Source: Symbiodinium natans
Taxonomy: Eukaryota; Sar; Dinophyceae; Suessiales; Symbiodiniaceae
Assembly: GCA_905221605.1 (NCBI GenBank)
Contig: CAJNDS010002325.1
Coordinates: 1-64,000 of the forward strand
Direction: 5' to 3'
Length of the DNA: 64,000 bases
Shown: positions 33,888-44,010 of the stretch, in pieces
Layout: each line of letters opens with the position of its first letter
Numbering within the stretch: the stretch's first letter is position 1
The notes under the pieces: generated by a model
Told to the model about the DNA's origin: nothing
What the model saw: the letters and a program-made list of their open reading frames with translations, nothing else
Databases searched by the model: none
Program-made: the position numbers and the translations under genes

Positions 33888-34178
33888 GTGAGCACGGCGG
33901 CACAAAGAATTCTTGCAGCAAAGGAAAACTGGCTTTTGCAGTATGTCATTGCAAAGGGAATTTGCTGTTGTTCACCACCTTTTGACTGCTTGAAACTGCT
34001 TTTGCACTTCAACATGTTGAGGGCGCATCCCGAAACATTAAACCTCAACGAAGCCATGACAATAAAGCCCAAAAAAGCCCAGAATCCTCAAGTGCAACAC
34101 GACAGACAGAACATAAAACAATCGTGCCCTGAAGTCGCTAACTTAAGTCCAGAGGAAGGACAACGTGCTGGCAAATAA
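33888..34178 (+). CDS. Open frame, 96 aa, candidate exon
   Basis: The frame is protein-like: an amphipathic start (AAQRILAAKENWLLQYVI), a Cys cluster (GICCCSPPFDCLKLLL), then a long hydrophilic tail ending ANLSPEEGQRAGK. It has no in-frame ATG near its start. A TTCTTGCAG acceptor-like site ends at 33918, so an exon could begin at 33919. Read with the frame at 33500 it may represent two exons of one gene. Function unknown. Confidence 0.28.
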   Translation: MSTAAQRILAAKENWLLQYVIAKGICCCSPPFDCLKLLLHFNMLRAHPETLNLNEAMTIKPKKAQNPQVQHDRQNIKQSCPEVANLSPEEGQRAGK

Positions 34179-34338
34179 GGCTGGGCGTTGGCCAGGAGCC
34201 CAAGACTCCCCACAAAACCCGAGGTTTCAAACTGCAAGTACCCATGTTTGCAAGCGCTTGTTGAAACAGAGTCGCAACCTCGCCCCTCCTCCTCCACTCC
34301 CCCGCACCCCTCTGCCCCTCTTCCAAGCAGCAGTGCCC

Positions 34339-34370
34339 TGAACCCTAAACCCGAAACCCTAAACCCTAAG
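34339..34370 (-). repeat. Short C-strand telomere-like array
   Basis: Four units, with CCCTGAA, CCCGAAA and CCCTAAG variants. Confidence 0.88.
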
Positions 34371-34717
34371 CCAAAAAACATGCCGGCAGCTTCTCAGTCC
34401 AGGCCGAAAGCCGCGCGTTCTACTCTTCCTACATTTTACCAAACCTCCCTTGTTTCTGGTGGTTTGTCGGTGTGCCCTTTGCAGCAGCTAAGCAGGCACG
34501 GATAAGACAAGTGAAGAGGGGCGGCTCCATGTGAAAGCTGGCAGTATCAACACAACAACCGACCTTGAGCCTGAAGTTCGGAATCTGGAAACAGAGGGTG
34601 TCTGGTGAGTCGTGTGCATCAACTTTATCCAGGATCCCGCAGTTTCGGGTACATGAATGCACGTGCTTGGCCTTGCCAAGCACTCTGAAGGGATCAGCAC
34701 GTTCCGCCAGACCTTGG

Positions 34718-34971
34718 CTTTAGGGTTCGGTTTAGGGTTTAGGGTTTAGGGTTTAGGGTTTAGGGTTTAGGGTTTAGGGTTTAGGGCTTAGGGTTTAGGG
34801 TTTAGGGTTTAGGGTTTAGGGTTTAGGGTTTAGGGTTTAGGTTTTAGGGTTTAGGGTTTAGGGTTTAGGGTTTAGGGTTTAGGGTTTAGGGTTTAGGGTT
34901 TAGGGTTTGGGGTTTGGGGTTTGGGGTTTGGGGTTTGGGGTTTATATAGGGTTTAGGTTTAGGGTTGCCTC
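34718..34971 (+). repeat. Long G-strand telomere-like array
   Basis: About 35 units. A canonical TTTAGGG core passes into a block of six TTTGGGG units at the right end and then GGTTTATATAGGG. Block-wise variant spread is clear. Confidence 0.98.
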
Positions 34972-35441
34972 CGCTTCGGACAAGATTGACAAGGCAATAG
35001 GCCAGGTTGCATGTCGCAGGGGTCGCCCGGGGACTTTGACTTTGGGTAGGGCTAGTGCCTTAGGGCCTTCACGGCTTCGGGCATGCAACTGTCCGCTGAA
35101 GTCACAGAACTGCCCCCATAAACGCCACACGAACCGCCTGCCCCAACACTTACATGGACTCTAGGACAAGTCCAGGGCCTCTGTGACAGCTAGGCACGTC
35201 TATGGAGCCACCAGTGCCAGACACGTCCATAAACTATACTCCCTTGTAAATATGTATGTGGGTGAATGCCTTTCTTACACCCCTTGCTGCTTCGATCCGG
35301 TTGGGCTTGTAGGGTTAGGCTCAAAGCCCAACACAGAAACCCTAAACCCATATTCCGACCCTAGGTATCCGCGCAAACTGCGTGGCACCGGTGTAGGCCA
35401 CGTCATGCTCAAAGCTGGCATCCGGACCGTCCTGGGTTGGA

Positions 35442-35536
35442 TTTCAGGGTTTAGGGTTTAGGGTTTAGGGTTTAGGGTTTAGGGTTTAGGGTTTAGGGTT
35501 TAGGGTTTAGGGTTTAGGGTTTAGGGTTTAGGGTTC
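35442..35536 (+). repeat. G-strand telomere-like array
   Basis: Thirteen nearly perfect units, 90 bases after a two-unit C-strand remnant at 35336-35351. Confidence 0.97.
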
Positions 35537-35761
35537 AGACGTCGAGGGTTCTGAGGCTGAGGCTTTGCGGGTGGAAAACTGCATGGCCCCATGTTCTTAG
35601 CAACCGTTCGGCACGACACGCGGCACGCGCGTCTCGGGACGCGGTCCGGCACGTGGCCGCCGACCCCCCTCGGCACGCAGCCTGTTCCAGGTCTATATAA
35701 AGCGACGCGGCGCTCGTGTGCGTTTGTAGGAGGTGGTAAAACGCACTGGTACTTGTGTTTC

Positions 35762-35900
35762 GAGTTTAGGGTTTAGGGGCTCTCTCCCACAGTTCGCTCC
35801 TTCCCCTCCCGGTCCCCTCCCCTCCCCTCCGTTTCCCTCCAATGACCCTTAAGCTCCATCCAAAAAGGCTCTGTGCGTTTCTGGAGGCCTGGAAAACGCA
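35762..35900 (+). repeat. Direct duplication, copy 1 (~139 bp)
   Basis: Starts GAGTTTAGGGTTTAGGGGCTC and contains CCACAGTTCGCTCCTTCCCC, a (TCCCC)n C/T tract, CAATGACCCTTAAGCTC and CTCTGTGCGTTTCTGGAGGC. It is about 90% identical to 35971-36108, so the duplication is relatively recent. The unit itself begins with a two-unit heptamer array. Confidence 0.92.
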
Positions 35901-35970
35901 CGTGAGCTTTCGGGTTTAGGATTCAGGGAAGCACCTGGAGCCTCTTCATCAGCTTTAGGGTCTTGTGAGT

Positions 35971-36108
35971 GAGTTTAGGCTTTAGGGGCTCGCTCCCACA
36001 GTTCGCTCCTTCCCCTCCCGTTCCCCTCCCCTCCCCTCCGTTTCCGCCAATGACCCTTAAGCTCAGTCCAACAAGGCTCTGTGCGTTTCTGGAGGCCTGG
36101 AAAACGCA
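35971..36108 (+). repeat. Direct duplication, copy 2 (~138 bp)
   Basis: The partner of 35762-35900. Differences are scattered substitutions and short indels in the C/T tract. The reverse strand of this copy lies inside a 124-codon open frame (35923-36297), but the frame is not preserved in copy 1 and is likely chance. Confidence 0.92.
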
Positions 36109-36135
36109 TGGGGACGTTCCCTTTCTGTGCAGAAT

Positions 36136-36207
36136 TGCCCTTGATTTCAGCACGTGCGTGCTGGAGACGCAAGTTTCCAGCACGCGCGTACGGAACGCCG
36201 GCACGCG
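36136..36207. repeat. GCACGCGCGTA-type degenerate tandem
   Basis: Three imperfect ~28-bp units centred on CAGCACGTGCGT, CAGCACGCGCGTACG and CGGCACGCGCGTATCG. A related unit CGGCACGCGCGTCTCGGGACG occurs at 35621-35642, just before copy 1 of the neighbouring duplication, so the two repeats may have moved together. Confidence 0.6.
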
Positions 36208-36816
36208 CGTATCGAAGCAGCTAAGCCCATGTTTCTTGGAGATTTCGTTGCATCTCGGGCAGGCACAGGGAGCGCTCCCTGCCCAATCAGTGCGCATCCT
36301 GCATCACTCTACCTAGGAGCGTAGTGGTATCGTGCTACTCTGCAGCTTCTTGCTTATGACACACCCACGGCTTCCAAACAACTTGAATCGCTCCGGGCAG
36401 ATACCTTCTGTTTGGGGACTTCGCTGGTGTAATTTCTTTCAAGGGGCTTGGGCTGGATCTGGTCCATGACAGCATGTCGCACACGCTCGCTGCCTCTCTC
36501 CCTTCACCCTTCCCTCATTTTGCTTCTCTTTGTGCTCTAAGATAAAGAAGCCAATGAAGAGGAGGATGACGTCTATGCTCACAAGAGATAAGGTATAGGA
36601 AAGCAAAACAGGTTGCGGAGAGCGGGTGGCCCTGGTCATTGGGATGTCTGCCTTTTTCATTCTGTCATATTCGGGAGAAGGCGCTGACAAGAAAAAACAC
36701 GCACAGACTGTCCTAATTTCTTGCCGATGAGGGGTCCTGCTACGTCGTTTCCGAAACGGAATCCTACTGCAACAGACTGCAGCTCCACCAAGGATCGTAG
36801 GCCTACTAGCCAACCT

Positions 36817-36872
36817 TTAGGGTTTAGGGTTTAGGGTTTAGGGTTTAGGGTTTAGGGTTTAGGGTTTAGGGT
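36817..36872 (+). repeat. G-strand telomere-like array
   Basis: Eight perfect TTTAGGG units. Confidence 0.97.
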
Positions 36873-37479
36873 AACCTTAGGCAAAATTCGCAGGCCGAGG
36901 TGCATCGTGCGTTGGGCTGGTGGTCGGGTTCAGTGCTGCCTGGCGGCAGATTTGAAACTGCTGAACTACTACAACTACTTGCTGACGCATGATGCAAGAG
37001 CCAGTGTCCATAGGTTGATTTGAAGCCTGATGTGCAGGTTCTGGGCTTGGGGAATCTTGGGTTTGTGGTGCCGGGCACAGGAGACATCCTCCTTGTCGGG
37101 ACAGCTGCGAATAATTTGCAGGCTGTGGGTTCTAGGTCCTCGGACTTACAAGTTGATTGAACACTTTGAACTGATTTCCCAAATCTTGCCATGCAGTTTT
37201 CTCCTGAATGGTAGTTTCCGTTACAGGGTTCTGCCCAAGATGCGTCTAAAGCCCTTGGGCTAGTGGCATGCAGCTCCTGCTCAGGCAGCTGCTGGGCACC
37301 CTACCCGCGCTTGTTTGCCTTGTGCTCACCTCCCCAGCGAACTGGAAAACTGTTTTGGGATCTGTGCGTAGGAATAGTGCAGCCTGCCGGCATTTACCGG
37401 CAAAAAGGAATCACAATACCCCAATAACTTCTTCTAAGCATCTGTTTTTTTTGATCCTCGTGGGGTTTACCCCCACATT

Positions 37480-37615
37480 TCCCTTTAGGCTTCAGGGCTT
37501 GCTAGCCGACATCTCCTTTTCGCGTAGGGTGTAGGGCTGGCCACCGTCTCCTTGAGGGTTTACTGTAGCACTTGCCTGCCGAACCTCCTTTTCCTGCGTC
37601 TCTGATTAGGGTGTA
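37480..37615. repeat. Degenerate tandem repeat, family R (locus 2)
   Basis: Units contain CTTTAGGCTTCAGGGCTTGC, TAGCCGACATCTCCTTTTCG, CTGGCCACCGTCTCCTTGAGG and CTGCCGAACCTCCTTTTCC. They are related to the locus at 20905-21060 and embed a heptamer-like TTAGGGTGTAGGG. Confidence 0.6.
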
Positions 37616-37721
37616 GGGGTGTCCAGGGGAGTGGTCCAGGTCTCTACCTCCTTTGAGCGACACTTCGCGATGGCCGAGCCGCGGTCTTAGAGAGCTTCGG
37701 GTCAACGCCGGCATAGCTTAA

Positions 37722-37752
37722 TGTTTAGGGCTTAGGGTTTAGGGTTTAGGGG
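37722..37752 (+). repeat. G-strand telomere-like array
   Basis: Four units, one CTTAGGG. Confidence 0.93.
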
Positions 37753-37863
37753 GTTTGGAGCCCTTTTCTACTGCACCTAGGCGCAGCGACCGTTTTGGGC
37801 AAAATCTTGCTCTCCCGCTTCGGTGCACGCTTGACTACAGGTTTCGGGGCTCAAGTTGCCTAA

Positions 37864-37911
37864 GGGGTTTAGGGTTTAGGGTTTAGGGTTTAGGGTTTAG
37901 GGTTTAGGGTA
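37864..37911 (+). repeat. G-strand telomere-like array
   Basis: Seven perfect units. Confidence 0.97.
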
Positions 37912-38439
37912 AAACCTGAGGCTTTGAGGTTTGGGCATTGTCCGATGAGACACATCGTGCTCTCTCGTGGAGTTCGTAAACTCGCTGCCGCTTCAGTCTC
38001 GTATAACCAAAGGAAGCGAGGGGAGGGAAGCAGCTTCGCCATCCTTCATCTTCTACTCTGCCCTCGTCTTTTGCACGCCCCGTCATGGAAGAAGACTGAG
38101 AACAACAGAGCCTTGAGAAAGAAAGAGGTAGAGAGAATCGGACAGTGTTGCTGCATGGTGGCGCGGAGCGTAATCTGCCGTCCAAAGTGTTGTCCAAGCG
38201 TTCCCGCCCGGGAGCTGTCCTGGGTGTACGTTGTGGCCGCAGGGGTCCAGTGCCGCAGCCGCAACAGTTTCCGTGAGGGCGGGTGCTGTTGTTTTCCGGG
38301 GCGAAGTTTGTACATGCGTGCTGTCCAGATTGCTGCTGATGATGGTGCTGTGTGCTCAGGCCCCTCAAATTCATCATCAATCCCGGAAGCCACACTGTGT
38401 ATCCAAGGCCGGCAACATTCCACACCAGAGCTCAGGTGA

Positions 38440-38679
38440 TGCCTCGTAGTCTACAGGCGTGAAGAAGCCGGCATCCTTGAGGCAGGAATGATGTATCGAG
38501 CTCTGGCTCCAGCTTACATCCGTGAAGGATTTAGAGTTTGGGATGAGGAGGGAAGCCTGAGGGGCCTCCCAGCTACCATCATGCCACTTGAATGCGACTT
38601 CACCCTGAAGAGAAAACTGATGGACGTCACGCTAGAAGAAAACCTGTCTCGCCTCGAGATGGACCCAGATTCAGCTTGA
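38440..38679 (+). CDS. Exon-like open frame, ~80 aa, unknown
   Basis: An open frame follows a TGA and can be entered from an acceptor-like site (TAGTCTACAG at 38456). Its content is strongly protein-like: EEAGILEAGMMYRALAPAYI, then PLECDFTLKRKLMDVTLEEN and a terminal SRLEMDPDSA at a TGA. Within the frame ATG codons occur at 38488 and 38491. The minus strand is also open over much of this interval. It may be a terminal exon. No family is recognised. Confidence 0.25.
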   Translation, partial: CLVVYRREEAGILEAGMMYRALAPAYIREGFRVWDEEGSLRGLPATIMPLECDFTLKRKLMDVTLEENLSRLEMDPDSA

Positions 38680-38872
38680 TAGAATGGAACAGGGATGCTG
38701 GGTGAACGCACTCGCAGCTGATCTCGCACTGGTGACGAAAGCTAACCCCTTGAAGTTCTCACTATACGACTTGAGATTTAGGCCGCTGAAACTCAGGGAC
38801 AGGTCTAATTTCACTGCTGCTGCACGCTTATAACTTGTGACGTATGAGTAAACATGGATACATATGGTAGTT

Positions 38873-38940
38873 TCCGAAGTTAGGGGTACCTTCTTGGGGT
38901 CCGTATTACAAGGGGATCCTTCGATAGTGAGCCATGTTAG
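38873..38940 (-). mobile_element. Partial MITE-like element, family B (copy B6), inverted
   Basis: GTTTCCGAAGTTAGGGGTACC and TTCTTGGGGTCCGTATTACA match B4 and B5, but the right half has decayed beyond GGATCCTTCGATAG. Confidence 0.65.
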
Positions 38941-39436
38941 AACCTACCTCTCATTTTCAGGCCAGGTTGAAAGAAACAGCAGACATGTAACCACGCAGGC
39001 GAAGATAGATAGCTCCAGCTTCTGAAAGAGTACATGCAGACCTCCATCGTGACTGGTCTACCGAGTTCCAGCTTTACATGAGAGGGAAGCACCAACTGTC
39101 CCAAGCGTAGCAGTCAGGACAGAGTCCTGAGGGCCCCGATCGGATCGATCGCCTCTTAGCTTAGGCCCATCCGAGTTCCGAAGCCCCTTCAGCATTCGAA
39201 CATGGACCAAAACCTCCCCCACCCGGATTGCTGACACCTAAGCTCCATAATTACTCCCCTTAGAACCTTGACATACATATTAAATAATCCCTACTTGCAA
39301 GGGCTTTACATGAATAAGGTACACAAGATTTACGGGGGGCTATAGAACCCTAAACCTTCTTGCTGAGCCCATTGCCAACTCCTGGAACTCTGCTGCCGGC
39401 TCTGAGGTGACTTGTCTGGCTGCAGGCCTGGGGGGA

Positions 39437-39509
39437 GGTTTAGGGTTTAGGGTTTAGGGTTTAGGGTTTAGGGTTTAGGGTTTAGGGTTTAGGGTTTAGG
39501 GTTTAGGGT
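39437..39509 (+). repeat. G-strand telomere-like array
   Basis: About ten perfect TTTAGGG units. Confidence 0.97.
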
Positions 39510-39978
39510 CTCTCTACCATCACAGGGTTTGGGCTCCCTAAGCTTCCCTAAGGTTCCCTAGGTACCCACCCCCCATGAACCCCCCTCCTTTCAGAACCCT
39601 ATGGTACCAGAAGTGCGCACTATGTGAATGAAGTCTGAAGGCATGAGTCCGCACGTCTTCTGGCTAGCCCAGGGAGATCGGCCGGAACAAAAAAGTCCCC
39701 CGCGTACAAAACGCGCCGGCCTCGTCAGCATGGCGAGAAGCACACTTGCTGCCACTCCAACCTCGGACAGGGGGGAGGGGGGGGGAGTCCTGGCGCCTTG
39801 CTTCTTTAGGATCCAAGATCGAGAGTGGAGAATCTATAGCTCCACAATCAAAATAATCTCTACTCCCTTGAAGTCCCTGAGAAGGTGGGCCACTAACAAA
39901 AGCACCTTTTGGTGAGTTGGCTCAGGGATCAACGAGCGAAGCAGGCTCTGCGGGCAACCGCTCGGAGCTTGTGATGTA

Positions 39979-40052
39979 GGAAAAAAGGGGTGCCTTATTG
40001 GGGTCCTTTTATTTTGTGTTTATAAGGGGTCCTATTGTCGTAAATTCCCATA
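39979..40052 (-). mobile_element. MITE-like element, family B (copy B7), shortened
   Basis: GGGGTGCCTTATTGGGGTCC at left and AAGGGGTCCTATTGTCGTAAA at right. It retains one GGGGTCCT at each end. A short G-strand heptamer remnant follows at 40130-40147. Confidence 0.6.
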
Positions 40053-40424
40053 TCACAGCAGGTGAAGTTGATCGAAGGATTGGGGCGATGGGGTCTTGGG
40101 GGACGGTCGGGGCGCTGCGCATTGCCAGGTTTTAGGGTTTAGGGTCTGTATAGGGCCAGCATGCCTTATTCTCTGGCTGTTCTTGAAGGCAGGGGGCGAG
40201 ACCACACGAGTAGGATTCCAGAATGCTTGGCTTGGTTGTTGGGTTGCTTCTTGTTGAAGTCATACTGAACTCATAAACTCAAAGAAGGAGTCGCTCAAAG
40301 GGTTGCCTTAGCATGTTGCAGAGGAAAGAACAACAAGCACAGGACTACCTTCTGTGCCCTCGAAAGCTTCATATATGCAAAGCCCACTACTGCGCTCAAA
40401 CTATAGGCCGTGCAACCCAAGCCC

Positions 40425-40508
40425 CCCTAAACCCTAAACCCTAAACCCTGAAGCCTAAACCCTAAACCCTAAACCCTGAACCCTGAACCCTAAACCCTAA
40501 ACCCTAAG
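40425..40508 (-). repeat. C-strand telomere-like array
   Basis: Twelve units including three CCCTGAA. Confidence 0.97.
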
Positions 40509-40621
40509 TCCCGCCACCCGAGCCTGCAGCTCCTAACAATTCACGCCGATCTGAGGGGCCCCGCCAGCACCAGGCCCGCTCCCAACTTCCGGTAAGGGGC
40601 TGCCTTGCAGTTCGTGGATCG

Positions 40622-40805
40622 GATTTAGGGTTAGGGTTTAGGGTTTAGGGTTTAGGGTTTAGGGTTTAGGGTTTAGGGTTTAGGGTTTAGGGTTTAGGGT
40701 TTAGGGTTTAGGGTTTAGGGTTTAGGGTTTAGGGTTTAGGGTTTAGGGTTTAGGGTTTAGGGTTTAGGGTTTAGGGTTTAGGGTTTAGGGTTTAGGGTTT
40801 AGGGG
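40622..40805 (+). repeat. Long G-strand telomere-like array
   Basis: About 26 units, essentially perfect after the first TTAGGG hexamer, beginning 113 bases after the C-strand array. A two-unit remnant lies at 40838-40855. Confidence 0.98.
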
Positions 40806-40933
40806 CACGGCAGCGAGTTAGCGAGGTCTAGGGTCTCGGGTTTAGGGTTTAGGGAGCTGCATGGTCGACATGTGATTTTAACGGTCCGCGCAGACCACAA
40901 TCAGCTCGAGCGCTTTGCTTCTGTATACCTCGC

Positions 40934-41137
40934 ATGCGCCGAGCGTGGACAGAGCTACAGAAGGACTATCTCGAAGGTTCCTCGGCAGCCATTGTCTTCT
41001 CACATCTAATTACTAGTATGGCTCCTCTGCACTCTTATCACCTCCTTCGAGGCACATCTGGTTGGAGTGGGAAAGGCGCTTACATTGTGCTAGGCTTGGG
41101 AAAAATATCAACTAGCTCGAGGTACTGCTGCGACTGA
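40934..41137 (+). CDS. ATG-initiated open frame, 67 aa, unknown
   Basis: Starts MRRAWTELQKDYLEGSSAAI and ends SRYCCD at a TGA. It contains a moderately hydrophobic centre (IVFSHLITSMAPLHSYHLL) and a Gly-rich GTSGWSGKGAYIVLGLG that faintly resembles a nucleotide-binding loop, although no family can be assigned. A GAG|GTACTG donor-like site occurs at about 41120. Neighbouring frames are shorter. It may be a small gene or a first exon. Confidence 0.2.
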   Translation: MRRAWTELQKDYLEGSSAAIVFSHLITSMAPLHSYHLLRGTSGWSGKGAYIVLGLGKISTSSRYCCD

Positions 41138-41372
41138 TCCTGCAATCAACCCTGGCAGCAGAAGCTTGAGATTTGAGATACCTGTGTCCGAGACAAGCTG
41201 CAGACGAAGAACCCCCATGCAAGCTGCTTCCACTGGAACGAGTATGTACGGGTCAACAGAACAAACAGCCGGCAACATTTGGTGGCTAGGAATGGAAACC
41301 CAGCCACGGAGAGGCTGGGGGTTGCAACTTCGACTTAGCGAAGTGTCAGCCACCACACTGTCGACCATGAGC

Positions 41373-41471
41373 TTGCTCCCCCCCTTTTACTAACAGTCCC
41401 TAATAGGGATTATAGTACCCTGTACTAAAATCCCTATTAATGACTGTTGGCAGAAGGGAACATCCCAAACT
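41373..41471. mobile_element. MITE-like element, family A (copy A6), with target-site duplication
   Basis: Contains CCCCCCCTTTTACTAACAGT at left and ACTGTTGGCAGAAGGGAACA at right as imperfect terminal inverted repeats, with TCCCTAATAGGGATTATAG inside. ATGAGC occurs directly on both sides (41367-41372 and 41472-41477), extendable to AC.ATGAGC with one mismatch. This gives good evidence of insertion by transposition. Confidence 0.85.
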
Positions 41472-41628
41472 ATGAGCAGTTAGCTGCTACTGTAGCGATT
41501 GTCGTGCGTAGTACCTAATCACAAGAAGTTTCCTAAAGTGTTGTGTGGAAAAGCCCCCACGTCAGTGTTAGCAAGTGTTGGCACAAGTCACACACCAGCG
41601 TCAGGCCAGACACTTTCGATTGTAATGT

Positions 41629-41676
41629 ACCCTAAACCCTGAACCCTGAACCCTAAACCCTAAACCCTAAACCCAA
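41629..41676 (-). repeat. C-strand telomere-like array
   Basis: Seven units including CCCTGAA. Confidence 0.95.
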
Positions 41677-42516
41677 ATTTACTCGGAAAGGGCAGCTACC
41701 GTTGCAGTTCAGAGCACCAAGATCTTGCGGAATTTTCATGGCTGCAGCATGTTGCAACCCGCAGCACTATGGAAACGAAGCTGGAGAACGATTCTTGGCT
41801 GAGAACTCTCGGCGGCGATAAGGCTTCCATCTCAGGAAACACTTCAGGAGTTTTTGAAGAGCATTCCGGCAAGCAGTAGCATAACAACCTGGCAAACAAA
41901 GATCTTGAATGATGACTCTAAGCGTGGACACGGCCGTCAGTGCTAGCGCGACACGCCTGCCAATAATTCTCAGCGACCGTTATGTCTCCCTCGGCTGACG
42001 TGGCCGGTATTGCAAAGCGACCTCACCCTGGAGAGGACATGCAAAACGATGTAAAACTTGTGTGCACCTGTCTCTTGCACTCTTTGCAATCACAATGTTT
42101 CCGGCTTTTTTGTAGTCCCGGCCTAACAGGGTGTCACCATTGCAGAACAAGTTTCGCGTGCCAGCCTTTGCGACGAATGCTGCCAAATCAACGCTAAACT
42201 CCAGAGCCCCAGACCGGAGAAACTGCAACTTGTCAGGAAACCCCGCCGGTAAACAACAAGCCTGCTGTTAGGGTACAAGCGTTCAGAAAACAAAGTTTTG
42301 CAATGTCACTGTACTACCCCTGGATGAAGTCGACTTCGCGGCCGTCATCAACTCGTAGAGATAAATCTCACATGCCTTTTGGCATGTACCTACCCAAGCT
42401 ATGGCCGGGAAAGGATGAAGTCTGAGTGGTTCTGCCAAGATTGTCCTTGTTGAGCACACTTCTCAGGCTGGTTGGGACAGAAGAACCTAAGCCCTAAACT
42501 AACCCAAATCTGAGGC

Positions 42517-42822
42517 TTGGCAGAAGCCTGTGCCAGGTACATGCGCGCCAGCAAACAAAGATGTGATATGACAAAGGGGGCCAGATGCAACCAGGCCCGC
42601 AAAAAGGACCTACGTTTTCATTTCGAGATCGACCCCAACAGAAACCCGGTTGTAGGAACCCTGACTTCTGACTCCTACTACTCGCTTCGTTTGTCGGGTT
42701 GCTACTTCAGGCACATGAACATCAGAGGCCTGCATGATACTGCTTTAAACCAGGGACTGGACATACCATGCGTTGAGCGGTCCTTCCATACTGTTTGGGG
42801 TCTTCATTCTAGCAACACCTAG
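42517..42822 (+). CDS. Open frame, 101 aa, unknown
   Basis: The frame opens just after a TGA with a TTG codon and has internal ATG codons. It begins with a basic Cys-containing part (ARYMRASKQRCDMTKGARC) followed by KKDLRFHFEIDPNRNPVVG, TLTSDSYYSLRLSGCYF and a C-terminal IPCVERSFHTVWGLHSSNT. The middle alternates hydrophobic and polar residues like a beta-rich domain. There is no recognised family and no clear splice site at either end. Confidence 0.22.
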   Translation: MAEACARYMRASKQRCDMTKGARCNQARKKDLRFHFEIDPNRNPVVGTLTSDSYYSLRLSGCYFRHMNIRGLHDTALNQGLDIPCVERSFHTVWGLHSSNT

Positions 42823-42902
42823 ACATTGTCCACACGCTTCGTTTCTAGTTTGCGTATGTCCTTTTGTTCACCCGTCCTTCAAAAAGTTTCTACTGTGAAG
42901 TT

Positions 42903-42930
42903 ATATGTATATATATATATACACACACCA
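42903..42930. repeat. (AT)n palindrome followed by (AC)n
   Basis: TATATGTATATATATATATAC and CACACAC. Confidence 0.9.
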
Positions 42931-43455
42931 TATTAAAATGTAGTGCTGGGGTACGTGCCACGGTTGTCCTCACAGCATCTTGGTTATAGATCTGTGCTTC
43001 CGATGCTTGCGCTCTAGGCTAAAGTGTCCTATTCGGAGCTTTTGTTCGCTGGCCGCTCTCTCATCGTGCATGGCAGGGGTGCGGCAGAATGCTGCGCAAC
43101 AGCCCATGCAATTGATGGGAAGCGCAATCGAACCCTGTCCGGGCATCGATGTAAGACGTCCATCTGAAGGCATGCGCTCGTTATGTCCCCAAGCCTCGTG
43201 CATGAACTCTGCAGGACCAGGATGGACAAGATCAAAGACTAAGCTCAGCTTGAACCCCGGAGCCTCGCATTCTAAGTCCTGATGCAGCCACATGATAAAG
43301 CAGTAGGCATGGGGGTTTGCATCACGAGGTCGGGGTGAGGCATAGGGGGCTGAAAGGTTCAGGGCTGCTGAAAGGTCGATAAGCCGGAGGGGCACAGACT
43401 GAATGTTAAGACTGGCTCGCTGCCCCGCGAACACATTTCTCAGGCCTCTCCTTTG

Positions 43456-43508
43456 GGTTTAGGGTTTAGGGTTTAGGGTTTAGGGTTTAGGGTTTAGGGT
43501 TTAGGGTT
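43456..43508 (+). repeat. G-strand telomere-like array
   Basis: Seven to eight perfect units. Confidence 0.97.
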
Positions 43509-43759
43509 TCCTTCTATACTTTCAAGTAGCTGCTGATGATTGATCTACCGACCGGCAGGGAACGCCTCGCAAGCACCGCACTCCTTACTGCCGATGCACC
43601 GAAGGAATGAGAAGCTTCGCTGACTTGATGCTAGGGCCGCGGAAGGACTGCGTTGTTGCCGCATTCTTTTAATGCACTCCAAAGATACTCCGCATCTATC
43701 CGGGGCCTGTAGATGGATGGGCGGTGTTTGTATAACTGCATAACCAATATCACATCAGC

Positions 43760-43975
43760 TTAGCCAAATAAAAAAGCATGAATTCTGCCAACAATAAGCA
43801 CAAATTTAGCACATGCGCAAACTTGTTTTCTCTGGCCGAACTTGTGCTTTTCTACGTTCAAAAGTTCATAAGCCGTTGAAGAGAGGTGTTCATGGAAATT
43901 ATTAGGACTTAGGAAACACATTGGGAGGTAGTTTTCGGCCAGTGGCTTGTCCACTTGAGGGAAGAAACTTTGCAA
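43760..43975 (-). CDS. Minus-strand open frame, 71 aa, candidate exon
   Basis: Reads QSFFPQVDKPLAENYLPMCF, then SPNNFHEHLSSTAYELLNVE and a basic, hydrophobic C-terminus. It has no ATG start; the first codon is TTG following CTATTTAG, an acceptor-like AG. It lies just downstream of another minus-strand candidate (44011-44268). Function is not recognised. Confidence 0.2.
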   Translation of the reverse strand: MQSFFPQVDKPLAENYLPMCFLSPNNFHEHLSSTAYELLNVEKHKFGQRKQVCACAKFVLIVGRIHAFLFG

Positions 43976-44010
43976 ACTAAATAGACCTTTGAGAGGTCAG
44001 GAGGCTTCCT

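Noticed and set aside
35690-35703. TATATAAAG promoter-like motif
   Set aside because: A single motif in GC-rich repeat DNA with no convincing frame downstream. Dinoflagellate promoters are also reported to lack a standard TATA box.
36866-37263. Overlapping ATG-initiated frames on both strands (108 aa minus, 77 aa plus)
   Set aside because: Both look equally plausible and neither has distinctive composition or splice signals, so I could not choose a strand.
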